In this document: positions 27,101 through 40,181 of the stretch, piece after piece
Position numbering within the stretch: position 1 is the stretch's first letter
Layout: every line of letters begins with the position of its first letter
Source of the DNA: Fasciola hepatica
Lineage: Eukaryota; Platyhelminthes; Trematoda; Plagiorchiida; Fasciolidae
NCBI GenBank assembly: GCA_948099385.1
Contig: CANUEZ040000191.1
Location: forward strand, 3,596,001-3,660,000
Reading direction: 5' to 3'
Length of the DNA: 64,000 nucleotides
Position numbers and translations under genes: made by a program
The notes under the pieces: model-generated
The model's input: the letters and a program-made list of their open reading frames with translations, nothing else
Database searches by the model: none
What the model was told of the DNA's origin: nothing

Positions 27101-27493
27101 CGGTGTGCGAGAATTTGGTTGTTACCGTTCAAAGCGAAAGCGAAAGCCGAAGCCAATTTGGGGATTGTGCTATATCATGAAGTGTGTGTGTTGAACAAAG
27201 CGTTGAGACCCATATGGGATAGCCTTGTGGTTTGGGTGTTCGACTGACATTCGTTCACCGCAACCCTTGTTCGTGTCTCCGAGTGGGCTCTGTCCATGTG
27301 CAATGCTCATGATTCCCTTAGCGGATCAAACAGCTATACAGTGCTTCCATAATTTTCAATGGTCAGATCAGTGTTCAAGCTTCATAGAGAATCATATTAT
27401 ACAAATCTACTCTGCTACTGCTCTATTGCATTGTATTAGCAATCTGTGTGGATTGTTCATAAGGGAATGCCTTGGTCTTACTTAGGCCCATAA

Positions 27494-30030
27494 ATAGAGA
27501 AGTGATGGAACATAGGATTGGATCGGTGTGCGAGAATTTGGTTTTTACCGTTCGAAGCGAAAGCGAAAGCCGAAGCCAATTTGGGGATTGTGCTATATCA
27601 TGTAGTGTATATGTTGAACAAAGCGTTGAGACCCATATCGGATAGCCTTGTGGTTTGGGTGTTCGACTGACATTCGTTCACCCCAACCCTTGTTCGTGTC
27701 TCCGAGTGGGCTCTGTCCATGTGCAATGCTCATGATTCCCTTAGCGGATCAAACAGCTGTACAGTGCTTCCATCATTTTCAATGGTCAGTTCAGTGTTCA
27801 AGCTTCATGGAGAATCATATTATACAAATCTACTCTGCTACTGCTCTATTGCATTGTATGAGCAATCTGTGTGGATTGTTCATAAGAGAATGCCTCGGTT
27901 TTACTTAGGCCCATAAATAGAGAAGTGATGGAACATAGGATTGGATCGGTGTGCGAGAATTTGGTTGTTACCGTTCAAAGCGAAAGCGAAAGCCGAAGCC
28001 AATTTGGGGATTGTGCTTTATCATGTATTGTATATGTTGAACAAAGCGTTGAGACCCATATGGGATAGCCTTGTGGTTTGGGTGTTCGACTGACATTCGT
28101 TCACCCCAACCCTTGTTCGTGTCTCCGAGTGGGCTCTGTCCATGTGCAATGCTCATGATTCCCTTAGCGGATCAAACAGCTGTACAGTGCTTCCATAATT
28201 TTCAATGGTCAGTTCAGTGTTCAAGCTTCATGGAGAATCATATTATACAAATCTACTCTGCTACTGCTCTATTGCATTGTATGAGCAATCTGTGTGGATT
28301 GTTCATAAGGGAATGCCTCGGTTTTACTTAGGCCCATAAATAGAGAAGTGATGGAACATAGGATTGGATCGGTGTGCGAGAATTTGGTTGTTACCGTTCA
28401 AAGCGAAAGCGAAAGCCGAAGCCAATTTGGGGATTGTGCTATATCATGTGTTGTATATGTTGAACAAAGCGTTGAGACCCATATCGGATAGCCTTGTGGT
28501 TTGGGTGTTCGACTGACATTCGTTCACCCCAACCCTTGTTCGTGTCTCCGAGTGGGCTCTGTCCATGTGCAATGCTCATGATTCCCTTAGCGGATCAAAC
28601 AGATGTACAGTGCTTCCATCATTTTCAATGGTCAGTTCAGTGTTCAAGCTGCATGGAGAATCATATTATACAAATCTACTCTGCTACTGCTCTATTGCAT
28701 TGTATGAGCAATCTGTGTGGATTGTTCATAAGGGAATGCCTTGGTTTTACTTAGGCCCATAAATAGAGAAGTGATGGAACATAGGATTGGATCGGTGTGC
28801 GAGAATTTGATTGTTACCGTTCAAAGCGAAAGCGAAAGCCGAAGCCAATTTGGGGATTGTGCTATATCATGAAGTGTGTGTGTTGAACAAAGCGTTGAGA
28901 CCCATATCGGATAGCCTTGTGGTTTGGGTGTTCGACTGACATTCGTTCACCGCAACCCTTGTTCGCGTATCCGAGTGGGCTCTGTCCATGTGCAATGCTC
29001 ATGATTCCCTTAGCGGATCAAACAGCTGTACAGTGCTTCCATAATTTTCAATGGTCAGTTCAGTGTTCAAGCTTCATGGAGAATCATATTATACAAATCT
29101 ACTCTGCTACTGCTCTATTGCATTGTGTGAGCAATCTGTGTGGATTGTTCATAAGGGAATGCCTTGGTTTTACTTAGGCCCATAAATAGAGAAGTGATGG
29201 AACATAGGATTGGATCGGTGTGCGAGAATTTGGTTGTTACCGTTCAAAGCGAAAGCGAAAGCCGAAGCCAATTTGGGGATTGTGCTGTATCATGTAGTGT
29301 GTGTGTTGAAAAAGCGCTGAGACCCATATCGGATAGCCTTGTGGTTTGGGTGTTCGACTGACATTCGTTCACCCCAACCCTTGTTCGTGTCCCCGTGTGG
29401 GCTCTGTCCATGTGCAATGCTCATGATTCCCTTAGCGGATCAAACAGCTGTACAGTGCTTCCATAAATTTCAATGGTCAGTTCAGTGTTCAAGCTTCATG
29501 GAGAATCATATTATACAAATCTACTCTGCTACTGCTCTATTGCATTGTATGAGCAATCTGTGTGGATTGTTCATAAGGGAATGCCTTGGTTTTACTTAGG
29601 CCCATAAATAGAGAAGTGATGGAACATAGGATTGGATCGGTGTGCGAGAATTTGGTTGTTACCGTTCAAAGCGAAAGCGAAAGCCGAAGTTAATTTGGGG
29701 ATTGTGCTATATCATTTAGTGTGTGTGTTGAAAAATGCGTTGAGACCCATATCGGATAGCCTTGTGGTTTGGGTGTTCGACTGACATTCGTTCACCCCAA
29801 CCCTTGTTCGTGTCTCCGAGTGGGCTCTGTCCATGTGCAATGCTCATGATTCCCTTAGCGGATCAAACAGCTGTACAGTGCTTCCATCATTTTCAATGGT
29901 CAGTTCAGTGTTCAAGCTGCATGGAGAATCATATTATACAAATCTACTCTGCTACTGCTCTATTGCATTGTGTGAGCAATCTGTGTGGATTGTTCATAAG
30001 GGAATGCCTCGGTTTTACTTAGGCCCATAA
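27494..30030 (+). repeat. 6-mer HOR unit, copy 1 (M66-M71)
   Basis: Diagnostic alleles in order: M66 TTTTTACCGTTCGAAG; M67 GCTTTATCATG; M68 ATGTGTTGTATATG and AACAGATGTACAG; M69 ATGAAGTGTGTGTG, TATCCGAGTGGG and ATTGTGTGAGC; M70 GCTGTATCATG and TTGAAAAAGCGCTGAG (one A lost); M71 CCGAAGTTAATTTGG and TTGAAAAATGCG. Unit length is 2537 bp because of the M70 deletion. Confidence 0.88.
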
Positions 30031-32567
30031 ATAGAGAATTGATGGAACATAGGATTGGATCGGTGTGCGAGAATTTGGTTTTTACCGTTCGAAGCGAAAG
30101 CGAAAGCCGAAGCCAATTTGGGGATTGTGCTATATCATGTATTGTATATGTTGAACAAAGCGTTGAGACCCATATCGGATAGCCTTGTGGTTTGGGTGTT
30201 CGACTGACATTCGTTCACCCCAACCCTTGTTCGTGTCTCCGAGTGGGCTCTGTCCATGTGCAATGCTCATGATTCCCTTAGCGGATCAAACAGCTGTACA
30301 GTGCTTCCATCATTTCCAATGGTCAGTTCAGTGTTCAAGCTTCATGGAGAATCATATTATACAAATCTACTCTGCTACTGCTCTATTGCATTGTATGAGC
30401 AATCTGTGTGGATTGTTCATAAGAGAATGCCTCGGTTTTACTTAGGCCCATAAATAGAGAAGTGATGGAACATAGGATTGGATCGGTGTGCGAGAATTTG
30501 GTTGTTACCGTTCAAAGCGAAAGCGAAAGCCGAAGCCAATTTGGGGATTGTGCTTTATCATGTATTGTATATGTTGAACAAAGCGTTGAGACCCATATCG
30601 GATAGCCTTGTGGTTTGGGTGTTCGACTGACATTCGTTCACCCCAACCCTTGTTGGTGTCTCCGAGTGGGCTCTGTCCATGTGCAATGCTCATGATTCCC
30701 TTAGCGGATCAAACAGCTGTACAGTGCTTCCATCATTTTCAATGGTCAGTTCAGTGTTCAAGCTTCATGGAGAATCATATTATACAAATCTACTCTGCTA
30801 CTGCTCTATTGCATTGTATGAGCAATCTGTGTGGATTGTTCATAAGGGAATGCCTCGGTTTTACTTAGGCCCATAAATAGAGAAGTGATGGAACATAGGA
30901 TTGGATCGGTGTGCGAGAATTTGGTTGTTACCGTTCAAAGCGAAAGCGAAAGCCGAAGCCAATTTGGGGATTGTGCTATATCATGTGTTGTATATGTTGA
31001 ACAAAGCGTTGAGACCCATATCGGATAGCCTTGTGGTTTGGGTGTTCGACTGACATTCGTTCACCCCAACCCTTGTTCGTGTCTCCGAGTGGGCTCTGTC
31101 CATGTGCAATGCTCATGATTCCCTTAGCGGATCAAACAGATGTACAGTGCTTCCATCATTTTCAATGGTCAGTTCAGTGTTCAAGCTGCATGGAGAATCA
31201 TATTATACAAATCTACTCTGCTACTGCTCTATTGCATTGTATGAGCAATCTGTGTGGATTGTTCATAAGGGAATGCGTTGGTTTTACTTAGGCCCATAAA
31301 TAGAGAAGTGATGGAACATAGGATTGGATCGGTGTGCGAGAATTTGGTTGTTACCGTTCAAAGCGAAAGCGAAAGCCGAAGCCAATTTGGGGATTGTGCT
31401 ATATCATGAAGTGTGTGTGTTGAACAAAGCGTTGAGACCCATATGGGATAGCCTTGTGGTTTGGGTGTTCGACTGACATTCGTTCACCGCAACCCTTGTT
31501 CGTGTATCCGAGTGGGCTCTGTCCATGTGCAATGCTCATGATTCCCTTAGCGGATCAAACAGCTGTACAGTGCTTCCATAATTTTCAATGGTCAGTTCAG
31601 TGTTCAAGCTGCATGGAGAATCATATTATACAAATCTACTCTGCTACTGCTCTATTGCATTGTGTGAGCAATCTGTGTGGATTGTTCATAAGGGAATGCC
31701 TTGGTTTTACTTAGGCCCATAAATAGAGAAGTGATGGAACATAGGATTGGATCGGTGTGCGAGAATTTGGTTGTTACCGTTCAAAGCGAAAGCGAAAGCC
31801 GAAGCCAATTTGGGGATTGTGCTGTATCATGTAGTGTGTGTGTTGAAAAAGCGCTGAGACCCATATCGGATAGCCTTGTGGTTTGGGTGTTCGACTGACA
31901 TTCGTTCACCCCAACCCTTGTTCGTGTCCCCGTGTGGGCTCTGTCCATGTGCAATGCTCATGATTCCCTTAGCGGATCAAACAGCTGTACAGTGCTTCCA
32001 TAATTTTCAACGGTCAGTTCAGTGTTCAAGCTTCATGGAGAATCATATTATACAAATCTACTCTGCTACTGCTCTATTGCATTGTATGAGCAATCCATGT
32101 GGATTGTTCATAAGGGAATGCCTTGGTTTTACTTAGGCCCATAAATAGAGAAGTGATGGAACATAGGATTGGATCGGTGTGCGAGAATTTGGTTGTTACC
32201 GTTCAAAGCGAAAGCGAAAGCCGAAGTTAATTTGGGGATTGTGCTATATCATTTAGTGTGTGTGTTGAAAAATGCGTTGAGACCCATATGGGATAGCCTT
32301 GTGGTTTGGGTGTTCGACTGACATTCGTTCACCCCAACCCTTGTTCGTGTCTCCGAGTGGGCTCTGTCCATGTGCAATGCTCATGATTCCCTTAGCGGAT
32401 CAAACAGCTGTACAGTGCTTCCATCATTTTCAATGGTCAGTTCAGTGTTCAAGCTGCATGGAGAATCATATTATACAAATCTACTCTGCTACTGCTCTAT
32501 TGCATTGTGTGAGCAATCTGTGTGGATTGTTCATAAGGGAATGCCTCGGTTTTACTTAGGCCCATAA
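30031..32567 (+). repeat. 6-mer HOR unit, copy 2 (M72-M77)
   Basis: It repeats every diagnostic allele of the preceding unit in the same order, including the 1-bp deletion in M76, at a constant 2537-bp offset. Differences are few: GAATTGATGG at the start of M72, GTGTATCCG instead of GCGTATCCG in M75, GGAATGCGTTGG in M74, and CAACGGTCAG with CAATCCATGTGG in M76. The similarity indicates a recent segmental duplication within the array. Confidence 0.88.
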
Positions 32568-34682
32568 ATAGAGAAGTGATGGAACATAGGATTGGATCGG
32601 TGTGCGAGAATTTGGTTGTTACCGTTCAAAGCGAAAGCGAAAGCCGAAGCCAATTTGGGGATTGTGCTATATCATGTATTGTATACGTTGAACAAAGCGT
32701 TGAGACCCATACGGGATAGCCTTGTGGTTTGGGTGTTCGACTGACATTCGTTCACCCCAACCGTTGTTCGTGTCCCCGTGTGGCCTCTGTCCATGTGCAA
32801 TGCTCATGATTCCCTTAGCGGATCAAACAGCTGTACAGTGCTTCCATCATTTTCAATGGTCAGTTCAGTGTTCAAGCTTCATGGAGAATCATATTATACA
32901 AATCTACTCTGCTACTGCACTATTGCATTGTATGAGCAATCTGTGTGGATTGTTCATAAGGGAATGCCTTGGTTTTACTTAGGCCCATAAATAGAGAAGT
33001 GATGGAACATAGGATTGGATCGGTGTGCGAGAATTTGGTTGTTACCGTTCAAAGCGAAAGCGAAAGCCGAAGCCAATTTGGGGATTGTGCTATATCATGA
33101 AGTGTGTGTGTTGAAAAAAGCGTTGAGACCCATATCGGATAGCCTTGTGGTTTGGGTGTTCGACTGACATTCGTTCACCGCAACCCTTGTTCGTGTTTCC
33201 GATTGAGCTCTGTCCATGTGCAATGCTCATGATTCCCTTAGCGGATCAAACAGCTATACAGTGCTTCCATAATTTTCAATGGTCAGTTCAGTGTTCAAGC
33301 TTCATAGAGAATCATATTATACAAATCTACTCTGCTACTGCTCTACTGCATTGTATGAGCAATCTGTGTGGATTGTTCATAAGGGAATGCCTTGGTTTTA
33401 CTTAGGCCCATAAATAGAGAAGTGATGGAACATAGGATTGGATCGGTGTGCGAGAATTTGCTTGTTACCGTTCAAAGCGAAAGCGAAAGCCGAAGCCAAT
33501 TTGGGGATTGTGCTATATCATGTATTGTATATGTTGAACAAAGCGTTCAGACCCATATCGGATAGCCTTGTGGTTTGGGTGTTCGACTGACATTCGTTCA
33601 CCGCAACCCTTGTTGGTGTCTCCGAGTGGGCTCTGTCCATGTGCAATGCTCATGATTCCCTTAGCGGATCAAACAGCTGTACAGTGCTTCCATCATTTTC
33701 AATGGTCAGTTCAGTGTTCAAGCTTCATGGAGAATCATATTATACAAATCTACTCTGCTACTGCTCTATTGCATTGTATGAGCATCCAGTGTGGATTGTT
33801 CATAAGGGAATGCCTCGGTTTTACTTAGGCCCATAAATAGAGAAGTGATGGAACATAGGATTGGATCGGTGTGCGAGAATTTGGTTGTTACCGTTCAAAG
33901 CGAAAGCGAAAGCCGAAGCCAATTTGGGGATTGTGCTATATCATGTAGTGTGTGTGTTGAAAAAAGCGTTGAGACCCATATCGGATAGCCTTGTGGTTTG
34001 GGTGTTCGACTGACATTCGTTCACCGCAACCCTTGTTCGTGTCTCCGAGTGGGCTCTGTCCATGTGCAATGCTCATGATTCCCTTAGCGGATCAAACAGC
34101 TGTACAGTGCTTCCATAATTTTCAATGGTCAGTTCAGTGTTCAAGCTGCATGGAGAATCATATTATACAAATCTACTCTGCTACTGCTCTATTGCATTGT
34201 ATGAGCAATCTGTGTGGATTGTTCATAAGGGAATGCCTTGGTTTTACTCAGGCCCATAAATAGAGAATTGATGGAACATAGGATTGGATCGGTGTGCGAG
34301 AATTTGGTTGTTACCGTTCAAAGCGAAAGCGAAAGCCGAAGCCAATTTGGCGATTGTGCTATATCATGTAGTGTATATGTTGAACAAAGCGTTGAGACCC
34401 ATATGGGATAGCCTTGTGGTTTGGGTGTTCGACTGACAATCGTTCACCCCAACCCTTGTTCGTGTCTCCGAGTGGGCTCTGTCCATGTGCAATGCTCATG
34501 ATTCCCTTAGCGGATCAAACAGCTGTACAGTGCTTCCATAATTTTCAATGGTCAGTTCAGTGTTCAAGCTGCATGGAGAATCATATTATACAAATCTACT
34601 CTGCTACTGCTCTATTGCATTGTATGAGCAATCTGTGTGGATTGTTCATAAGGGAATGCCTTGGTTTTAGTTAGGCCCATAA
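32568..34682 (+). repeat. Mixed segment (M78-M82)
   Basis: Monomers start at 32568, 32991, 33414, 33837 and 34260. M78 has TACGGGATAGCC and GTGTGGCCTCTG. M79 has TTTCCGATTGAGCTC and belongs with M59, M65 and M100 through AGCTATACAG and TTCATAGAG. M80 carries GAGCATCCAGTGTGG, otherwise seen only in M124, 18.6 kb away. M82 carries GACAATCG, an allele otherwise typical of the left 10 kb. Confidence 0.7.
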
Positions 34683-37600
34683 ATAGAGAATTGATGGAAC
34701 ATAGGATTGGATCGGTGTGCGAGAATTTGGTTGTTACCGTTCAAAGCGAAAGCGAAAGCCGAAGCCAATTTGGGGATTGTGCTATATCATTTAGTGTGTG
34801 TGTTGAACATAGCTTTGAGACCCATATCGGATAGCCTTGTGGTTTGGGTGTTCGACTGACATTCGTTCACCGCAACCCTTGTTGGTGTCTCCGAGTGGGC
34901 TCTGTCCATGTGCAATGCTCATGATTCCCTTAGCGGATCAAACAGCTGTACAGTGCTTCCATAATTTTCAATGGTCAGTTCAGTGTTCAAGCTTCATGGA
35001 GAATCATATTATACAAATCTACTCTGCTACTGCTCTATTGCATTGTATGAGCAATCTGTGTGGATTGTTCATAAGGGAATGCCTCGGTTTTACTTAGGCC
35101 CATAAATAGAGAAGTGATGGAACATAGGATTGGATCGGTGTGCGAGAATTTGGTTGTTACCGTTCAAAGCGAAAGCGAAAGCCGAAGCCAATTTGGGGAT
35201 TGTGCTATATCATGTAGTGTGTGTGTTGAAAAAAGCGTTGAGACCCATATGGGATAGCCTTGTGGTTTGGGTGTTCGACTGACATTCGTTCACCCCAACC
35301 CTTGTTCGTGTCTCCGAGTGGGCTCTGTCCATGTGCAAAGCTCATGATTCCCTTAGCGGATCAAACAGCTGTACAGTGCTTCCATAATTTTCAATGGTCA
35401 GTTCAGTGTTCAAGCTGCATGGAGAATCATATTATACAAATCTACTCTGCTACTGCTCTATTGCATTGTATGAGCAATCTGTGTGGATTGTTCATAAGGG
35501 AATGCCTTGGTTTTACTCAGGCCCATAAATAGAGAATTGATGGAACATAGGATTGGATCGGTGTGCGAGAATTTGGTTGTTACTTTTCGAAGCGAAAGCG
35601 AAAGCCGAAGCCAATTTGGGGATTGTGCTATATCATGTATTGTATATGTTGAACAAAGCGTTGAGACCCATATCGGATAGCCTTGTGGTTTGGGTGTTCG
35701 ACTGACATTCGTTCACCCCAACCCTTGTTCGTGTCTCCGAGTGGGCTCTGTCCATGTGCAAAGCTCATGATTCCCTTAGCGGATCAAACAGCTGTACAGT
35801 GCTTCCATAATTTTCAATGGTCAGTTCAGTGTTCAAGCTGCATGGAGAATCATATTATACAAATCTACTCTGCTACTGCTCTATTGCATTGTATGAGCAA
35901 TCTGTGTGGATTGTTCATAAGGGAATGCCTTGGTTTTACTCAGGCCCATAAATAGAGAATTGATGGAACATAGGATTGGATCGGTGTGCGAGAATTTGGT
36001 TGTTACTTTTCGAAGCGAAAGCGAAAGCCGAAGCCAATTTGGGGATTGTGCTATATCATTTAGTGTGTGTGTTGAACATAGCTTTGAGACCCATATCGGA
36101 TAGCCTTGTGGTTTGGGTGTTCGACTGACATTCGTTCACCGCAACCCTTGTTGGTGTCTCCGAGTGGGCTCTGTCCATGTGCAATGCTCATGATTCCCTT
36201 AGCGGATCAAACAGCTGTACAGTGCTTCCATAATTTTCAATGGTCAGTTCAGTGTTCAAGCTTCATGGAGAATCATATTATACAAATCTACTCTGCTACT
36301 GCTCTATTGCATTGTATGAGCAATCTGTGTGGATTGTTCATAAGGGAATGCCTCGGTTTTACTTAGGCCCATAAATAGAGAAGTGATGGAACATAGGATT
36401 GGATCGGTGTGCGAGAATTTGGTTGTTACCGTTCAAAGCGAAAGCGAAAGCCGAAGCCAATTTGGGGATTGTGCTATATCATGTAGTGTGTGTGTTGAAA
36501 AAAGCGTTGAGACCCATATGGGATAGCCTTGTGGTTTGGGTGTTCGACTGACATTCGTTCACCGCAACCCTTGTTCGTGTCTCCGAGTGGGCTCTGTCCA
36601 TGTGCAATGCTCATGATTCCCTTAGCGGATCAAACAGCTGTACAGTGCTTCCATCATTTTCAATGGTCAGTTCAGTGTTCAAGCTGCATGGAGAATCATA
36701 TTATACAAATCTACTCTGCTACTGCTCTATTGCATTGTATGAGCAATCTGTGTGGATTGTTCATAAGGGAATGCCTTGGTTTTACTCAGGCCCATAAATA
36801 GAGAAGTGATGGAACATAGGATTGGATCGGTGTGCGAGAATTTGGTTGTTACTTTTCGAAGCGAAAGCGAAAGCCGAAGCCAATTTAGGGATTGTGCTAT
36901 ATCATGTATTGTATATGTTGAACAAAGCGTTGAGACCCATATCGGATAGCCTTGTGGTTTGGGTGTTCGACTGACATTCGTTCACCCCAACCCTTGTTCG
37001 TGTCTCCGAGTGGGCTCTGTCCGTGTGCAATGCTCATGATTCCCATAGCGGATCAAACAGCTGTACAGTGCTTCCATCATTTTCAATGGTCAGTTCAGTG
37101 TTCAAGCTGCATGGAGAATCATATTATACAAATCTACTCTGCTACTGCACTATTGCATTGTATGAGCAATCTGTGTGGATTGTTCAAAAGGGAATGCCTC
37201 GGTTTTACTTAGGCCCATAAATAGAGAAGTGATGGAACATAGGATTGGATCGGTGTGCGAGAATTTGGTTGTTACCGTTCAAAGCGAAAGCGAAAGCCGA
37301 AGCCAATTTGGGGATTGTGCTATATCATTTAGTGTGTGTGTTGAACAAAGCGTTGAGACCCATATCGGATAGCCTTGTGGTTTGGGTGTTCGACTGACAT
37401 TCGTTCACCGCAACCCTTGTTGGTGTCTCCGAGTGGGCTCTGTCCATGTGCAATGCTCATGATTCCCTTAGCGGATCAAACAGCTGTACAGTGCTTCCAT
37501 CATTTTCAATGGTCAGTTCAGTGTTCAAGCTTCATGGAGAATCATATTATACAAATCTACTCTGCTACTGCTCTATTGCATTGTATGAGCAATCTGTGTG

Positions 37601-38489
37601 GATTGTTCATAAGGGAATGCCTTGGTCTTAATTATGCCCATAAATAGAGAAGTGATGGAACATAGGATTGGATCGGTGTGCGAGAATTTGGTTGTTACCG
37701 TTCAAAGCGAAAGCGAAAGCCGAAGCCAATTTGGGGATTGTGCTATATCATGTAGTGTGTGTGTTGAAAAAAGCGTTGAGACCCATATCGGATAGCCTTG
37801 TGGTTTGGGTGTTCGACTGACATTCGTTCACCCCAACCCTTGTTCGTGTCTCCGAGTGGGCTCTGTCCATGTGCAAAGCTCATGATTCCCTTAGCGGATC
37901 AAACAGCTGTACAGTGCTTCCATAATTTTCAATGGTCAGTTCAGTGTTCAAGCTGCATGGAGAATCATATTATACAAATCTACTCTGCTACTGCTCTATT
38001 GCATTGTATGAGCAATCTGTGTGGATTGTTCATAAGGGAATGCCTTGGTTTTACTCAGGCCCATAAATAGAGAATTGATGGAACATAGGATTGGATCGGT
38101 GTGCGAGAATTTGGTTGTTACTTTTCGAAGCGAAAGCGAAAGCCGAAGCCAATTTGGGGATTGTGCTATATCATGTATTGTATATGTTGAACAAAGCGTT
38201 GAGACCCATATCGGATAGCCTTGTGGTTTGGGTGTTCGACTGTTATTCGTTCACCGCAACCCTTGTTCGTGTCTCCGAGTGGGCTCTGTCCGTGTGCAAT
38301 GCTCATGATTCCCATAGCGGATCAAACAGCTGTACAGTGCTTCCATCATTTTCAATGGTCAGTTCAGTGTTCAAGCTGCATGGAGAATCATATTATACAA
38401 ATCTACTCTGCTACTGCACTATTGCATTGTATGAGCAATCTGTGTGGATTGTTCATAAGGGAATGCCTTGGTTTTACTTAGGCCCATAA
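34683..38489 (+). repeat. HOR block: 3-mer of 1269 bp, three copies (M83-M91)
   Basis: M83, M86 and M89 (34683, 35952, 37221) share ATCATTTAGTGTGTGTG, CTTGTTGGTGTC and CAAGCTTCATGG. M83 and M86 also share AACATAGCTTTGAG. M84, M87 and M90 (35106, 36375, 37644) share TGTTGAAAAAAGCG and TTTTACTCAGGCCC. M85, M88 and M91 (35529, 36798, 38067) share GTTACTTTTCGAAGCG and ATGTATTGTATATG. M84 and M85 also share GTGCAAAGCTC, so a one-monomer exchange is superimposed. M88 and M91 share GTCCGTGTGC and CCCATAGCGG. Confidence 0.82.
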
Positions 38490-39146
38490 ATAGAGAAGTG
38501 ATGGAACATAGGATTGGATCGGTGTGCGAGAATTTGGTTGTTACCGTTCAAAGCGAAAGCGAAAGCCGAAGCCAATTTGGGGATTGTGCTATATCATGTA
38601 GTGTATATGTTGAACAAAGCGTTGAGACCCATATCGGATAGCCTTGTGGTTTGGGTGTTCGACTGACATTCGTTCTCCCCAAACCTTGTTCTTGTCCCCG
38701 TGTGGGCTCTGTCCATGTGCAATGCTCCTGATTCCCTTAGCGGATCAAACAGCTGTACAGTGCTTCCATAATTTTCAATGGTCAGTTCAGTGTTCAAGCT
38801 GCATGGAGAATCATATCATACAAATCTACTCTGCTACTGCACTATTGCATTGTATGAGCAATCTGTGTGGATTGTTCATAAGGGAATGCCTTGGTTTTAC
38901 TCAGGCCCATAAATAGAGAATTGATGGAACATAGGATTGGATCGGTGTGCGAGAATTTGGTTGTTACCGTTCAAAGCGAAAGCGAAAGCCGAAGCCAATT
39001 TGGGGATTGTGCTATATCATGTATTGTATATGTTGAACAAAGCGTTGAGACCCATATCGGATAGCCTTGTGGTTTGGGTGTTCGACTGACATTCGTTCAC
39101 CATAACCCTTGTTCGTGTCTCCGAGTGGGCTCTGTCCATGTGCAAT

Positions 39147-39161
39147 CCGCATGTTTCCTAT
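39147..39161 (+). other. Clustered divergence patch in M93, shared with M131
   Basis: GCAATCCGCATGTTTCCTAT replaces GCAATGCTCATGATTCCCTT. The identical patch occurs at 55217-55231 in M131, 16.07 kb away (38 monomers), and nowhere else that I noticed. Confidence 0.8.
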
Positions 39162-39758
39162 AGCGGATCAAACAGCTGTACAGTGCTTCCATCATTTTCA
39201 ATGGTCAGTTCAGTGTTCAAGCTGCATGGAGAATCATATTATACAAATGTACGCTGCTACTGCTCTATTGCATTGTATGAGCAATCTGTGTGGATTGTTC
39301 ATAAGGGAATGCCTCGGTTTTACTTAGGCCCATAAATAGAGAAGTGATGGAACATAGGATTGGATCGGTGTGCGAGAATTTGGTTGTTACTTTTCGAAGC
39401 GAAAGCGAAAGCCGAAGCCAATTAGGGGATTGTGCTATATCATGTATTGTATATGTTGAACAAAGCGTTGAGACCCATATGGGATAGCCTTGTGGTTTGG
39501 GTGTTCGACTGACATTCGTTCACCCCAACCCTTGTTCGTGTCCCCGTGTGGGCTCTGTCCATGTGCAATGCTCATGATTCCCTTAGCGGATCAAACAGCT
39601 GTACAGTGCTTCCATCATTTTCAATGGTCAGTTCAGTGTTCAAGCTGCATGGAGAATCATATTATACAAATCTACTCTGCTACTGCTCTATTGCATTGTA
39701 TGAGCAATCTGTGTGGATTGTTCATAAGGGAATGCCTTGGTTTTACTTAGGCCCATAA

Positions 39759-40181
39759 ATAGAGAAGTGATGGAACATAGGATTGGATCGGTGTGCGAGA
39801 ATTTGGTTGTTACCGTTCAAAGCGAAAGCGAAAGCCGAAGCCAATTTGGGGATTGTGCTATATCATTTAGTGTGTGTGTTGAACAAAGCGTTGAGACCCA
39901 TATCGGATAGCCTTGTGGTTTGGGTGTTCGACTGACATTCGTTCACCGCAACCCTTGTTGGTGTCTCCGAGTGGGCTCTGTCCATGTGCAATGCTCATGA
40001 TTCCCTTAGCGGATCAAACAGCTGTACAGTGCTTCCATAATTTTCAATGGTCAGTTCAGTGTTCAAGCTGCATGGAGAATCATATTATACAAATCTACTC
40101 TGCTACTGCTCTATTGCATTGTATGAGCAATCTGTGTGGATTGTTCATAAGGGAATGCCTTGGTTTTACTCAGGCCCATAA
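39759..40181 (+). repeat. Hybrid monomer M95 (M89-type 5' part, M90-type 3' part)
   Basis: The 5' part has M89 alleles ATCATTTAGTGTG, TTGAACAAAGCG, CGCAACCC and TTGGTGTCTCC, and T at 39992 where M90 has A. The 3' part has M90 alleles: CATAATTTTC (A at 40039), CAAGCTGCATGG and TTTTACTCAGGCCC, followed by GAATTGATGG as after M90. The switch falls at 39993-40038, across the palindrome block. M89-M90-M91 is thereby shortened to M95-M96. Confidence 0.75.

Larger units (their letters stand above)
24110..32567 (+). repeat. HOR domain: 6-mer of about 2.54 kb (M58-M77)
   Basis: M58-M60 (24110, 24533, 24956) recur as M64-M66 (26648, 27071, 27494) at exactly 2538 bp. They share TTAAGTG with AATCTGCTCTGC, then AAATGGAGGAG with AGCTATACAG and GTATTAGCAATC, then TTTTTACCGTTCGAAG. 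M66-M71 then recur as M72-M77 at 2537 bp. The second half of the first unit (M61-M63: 25379, 25802, 26225) is not well matched by M67-M69, so the domain is a composite of two overlapping 6-mer duplications. Confidence 0.85.
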
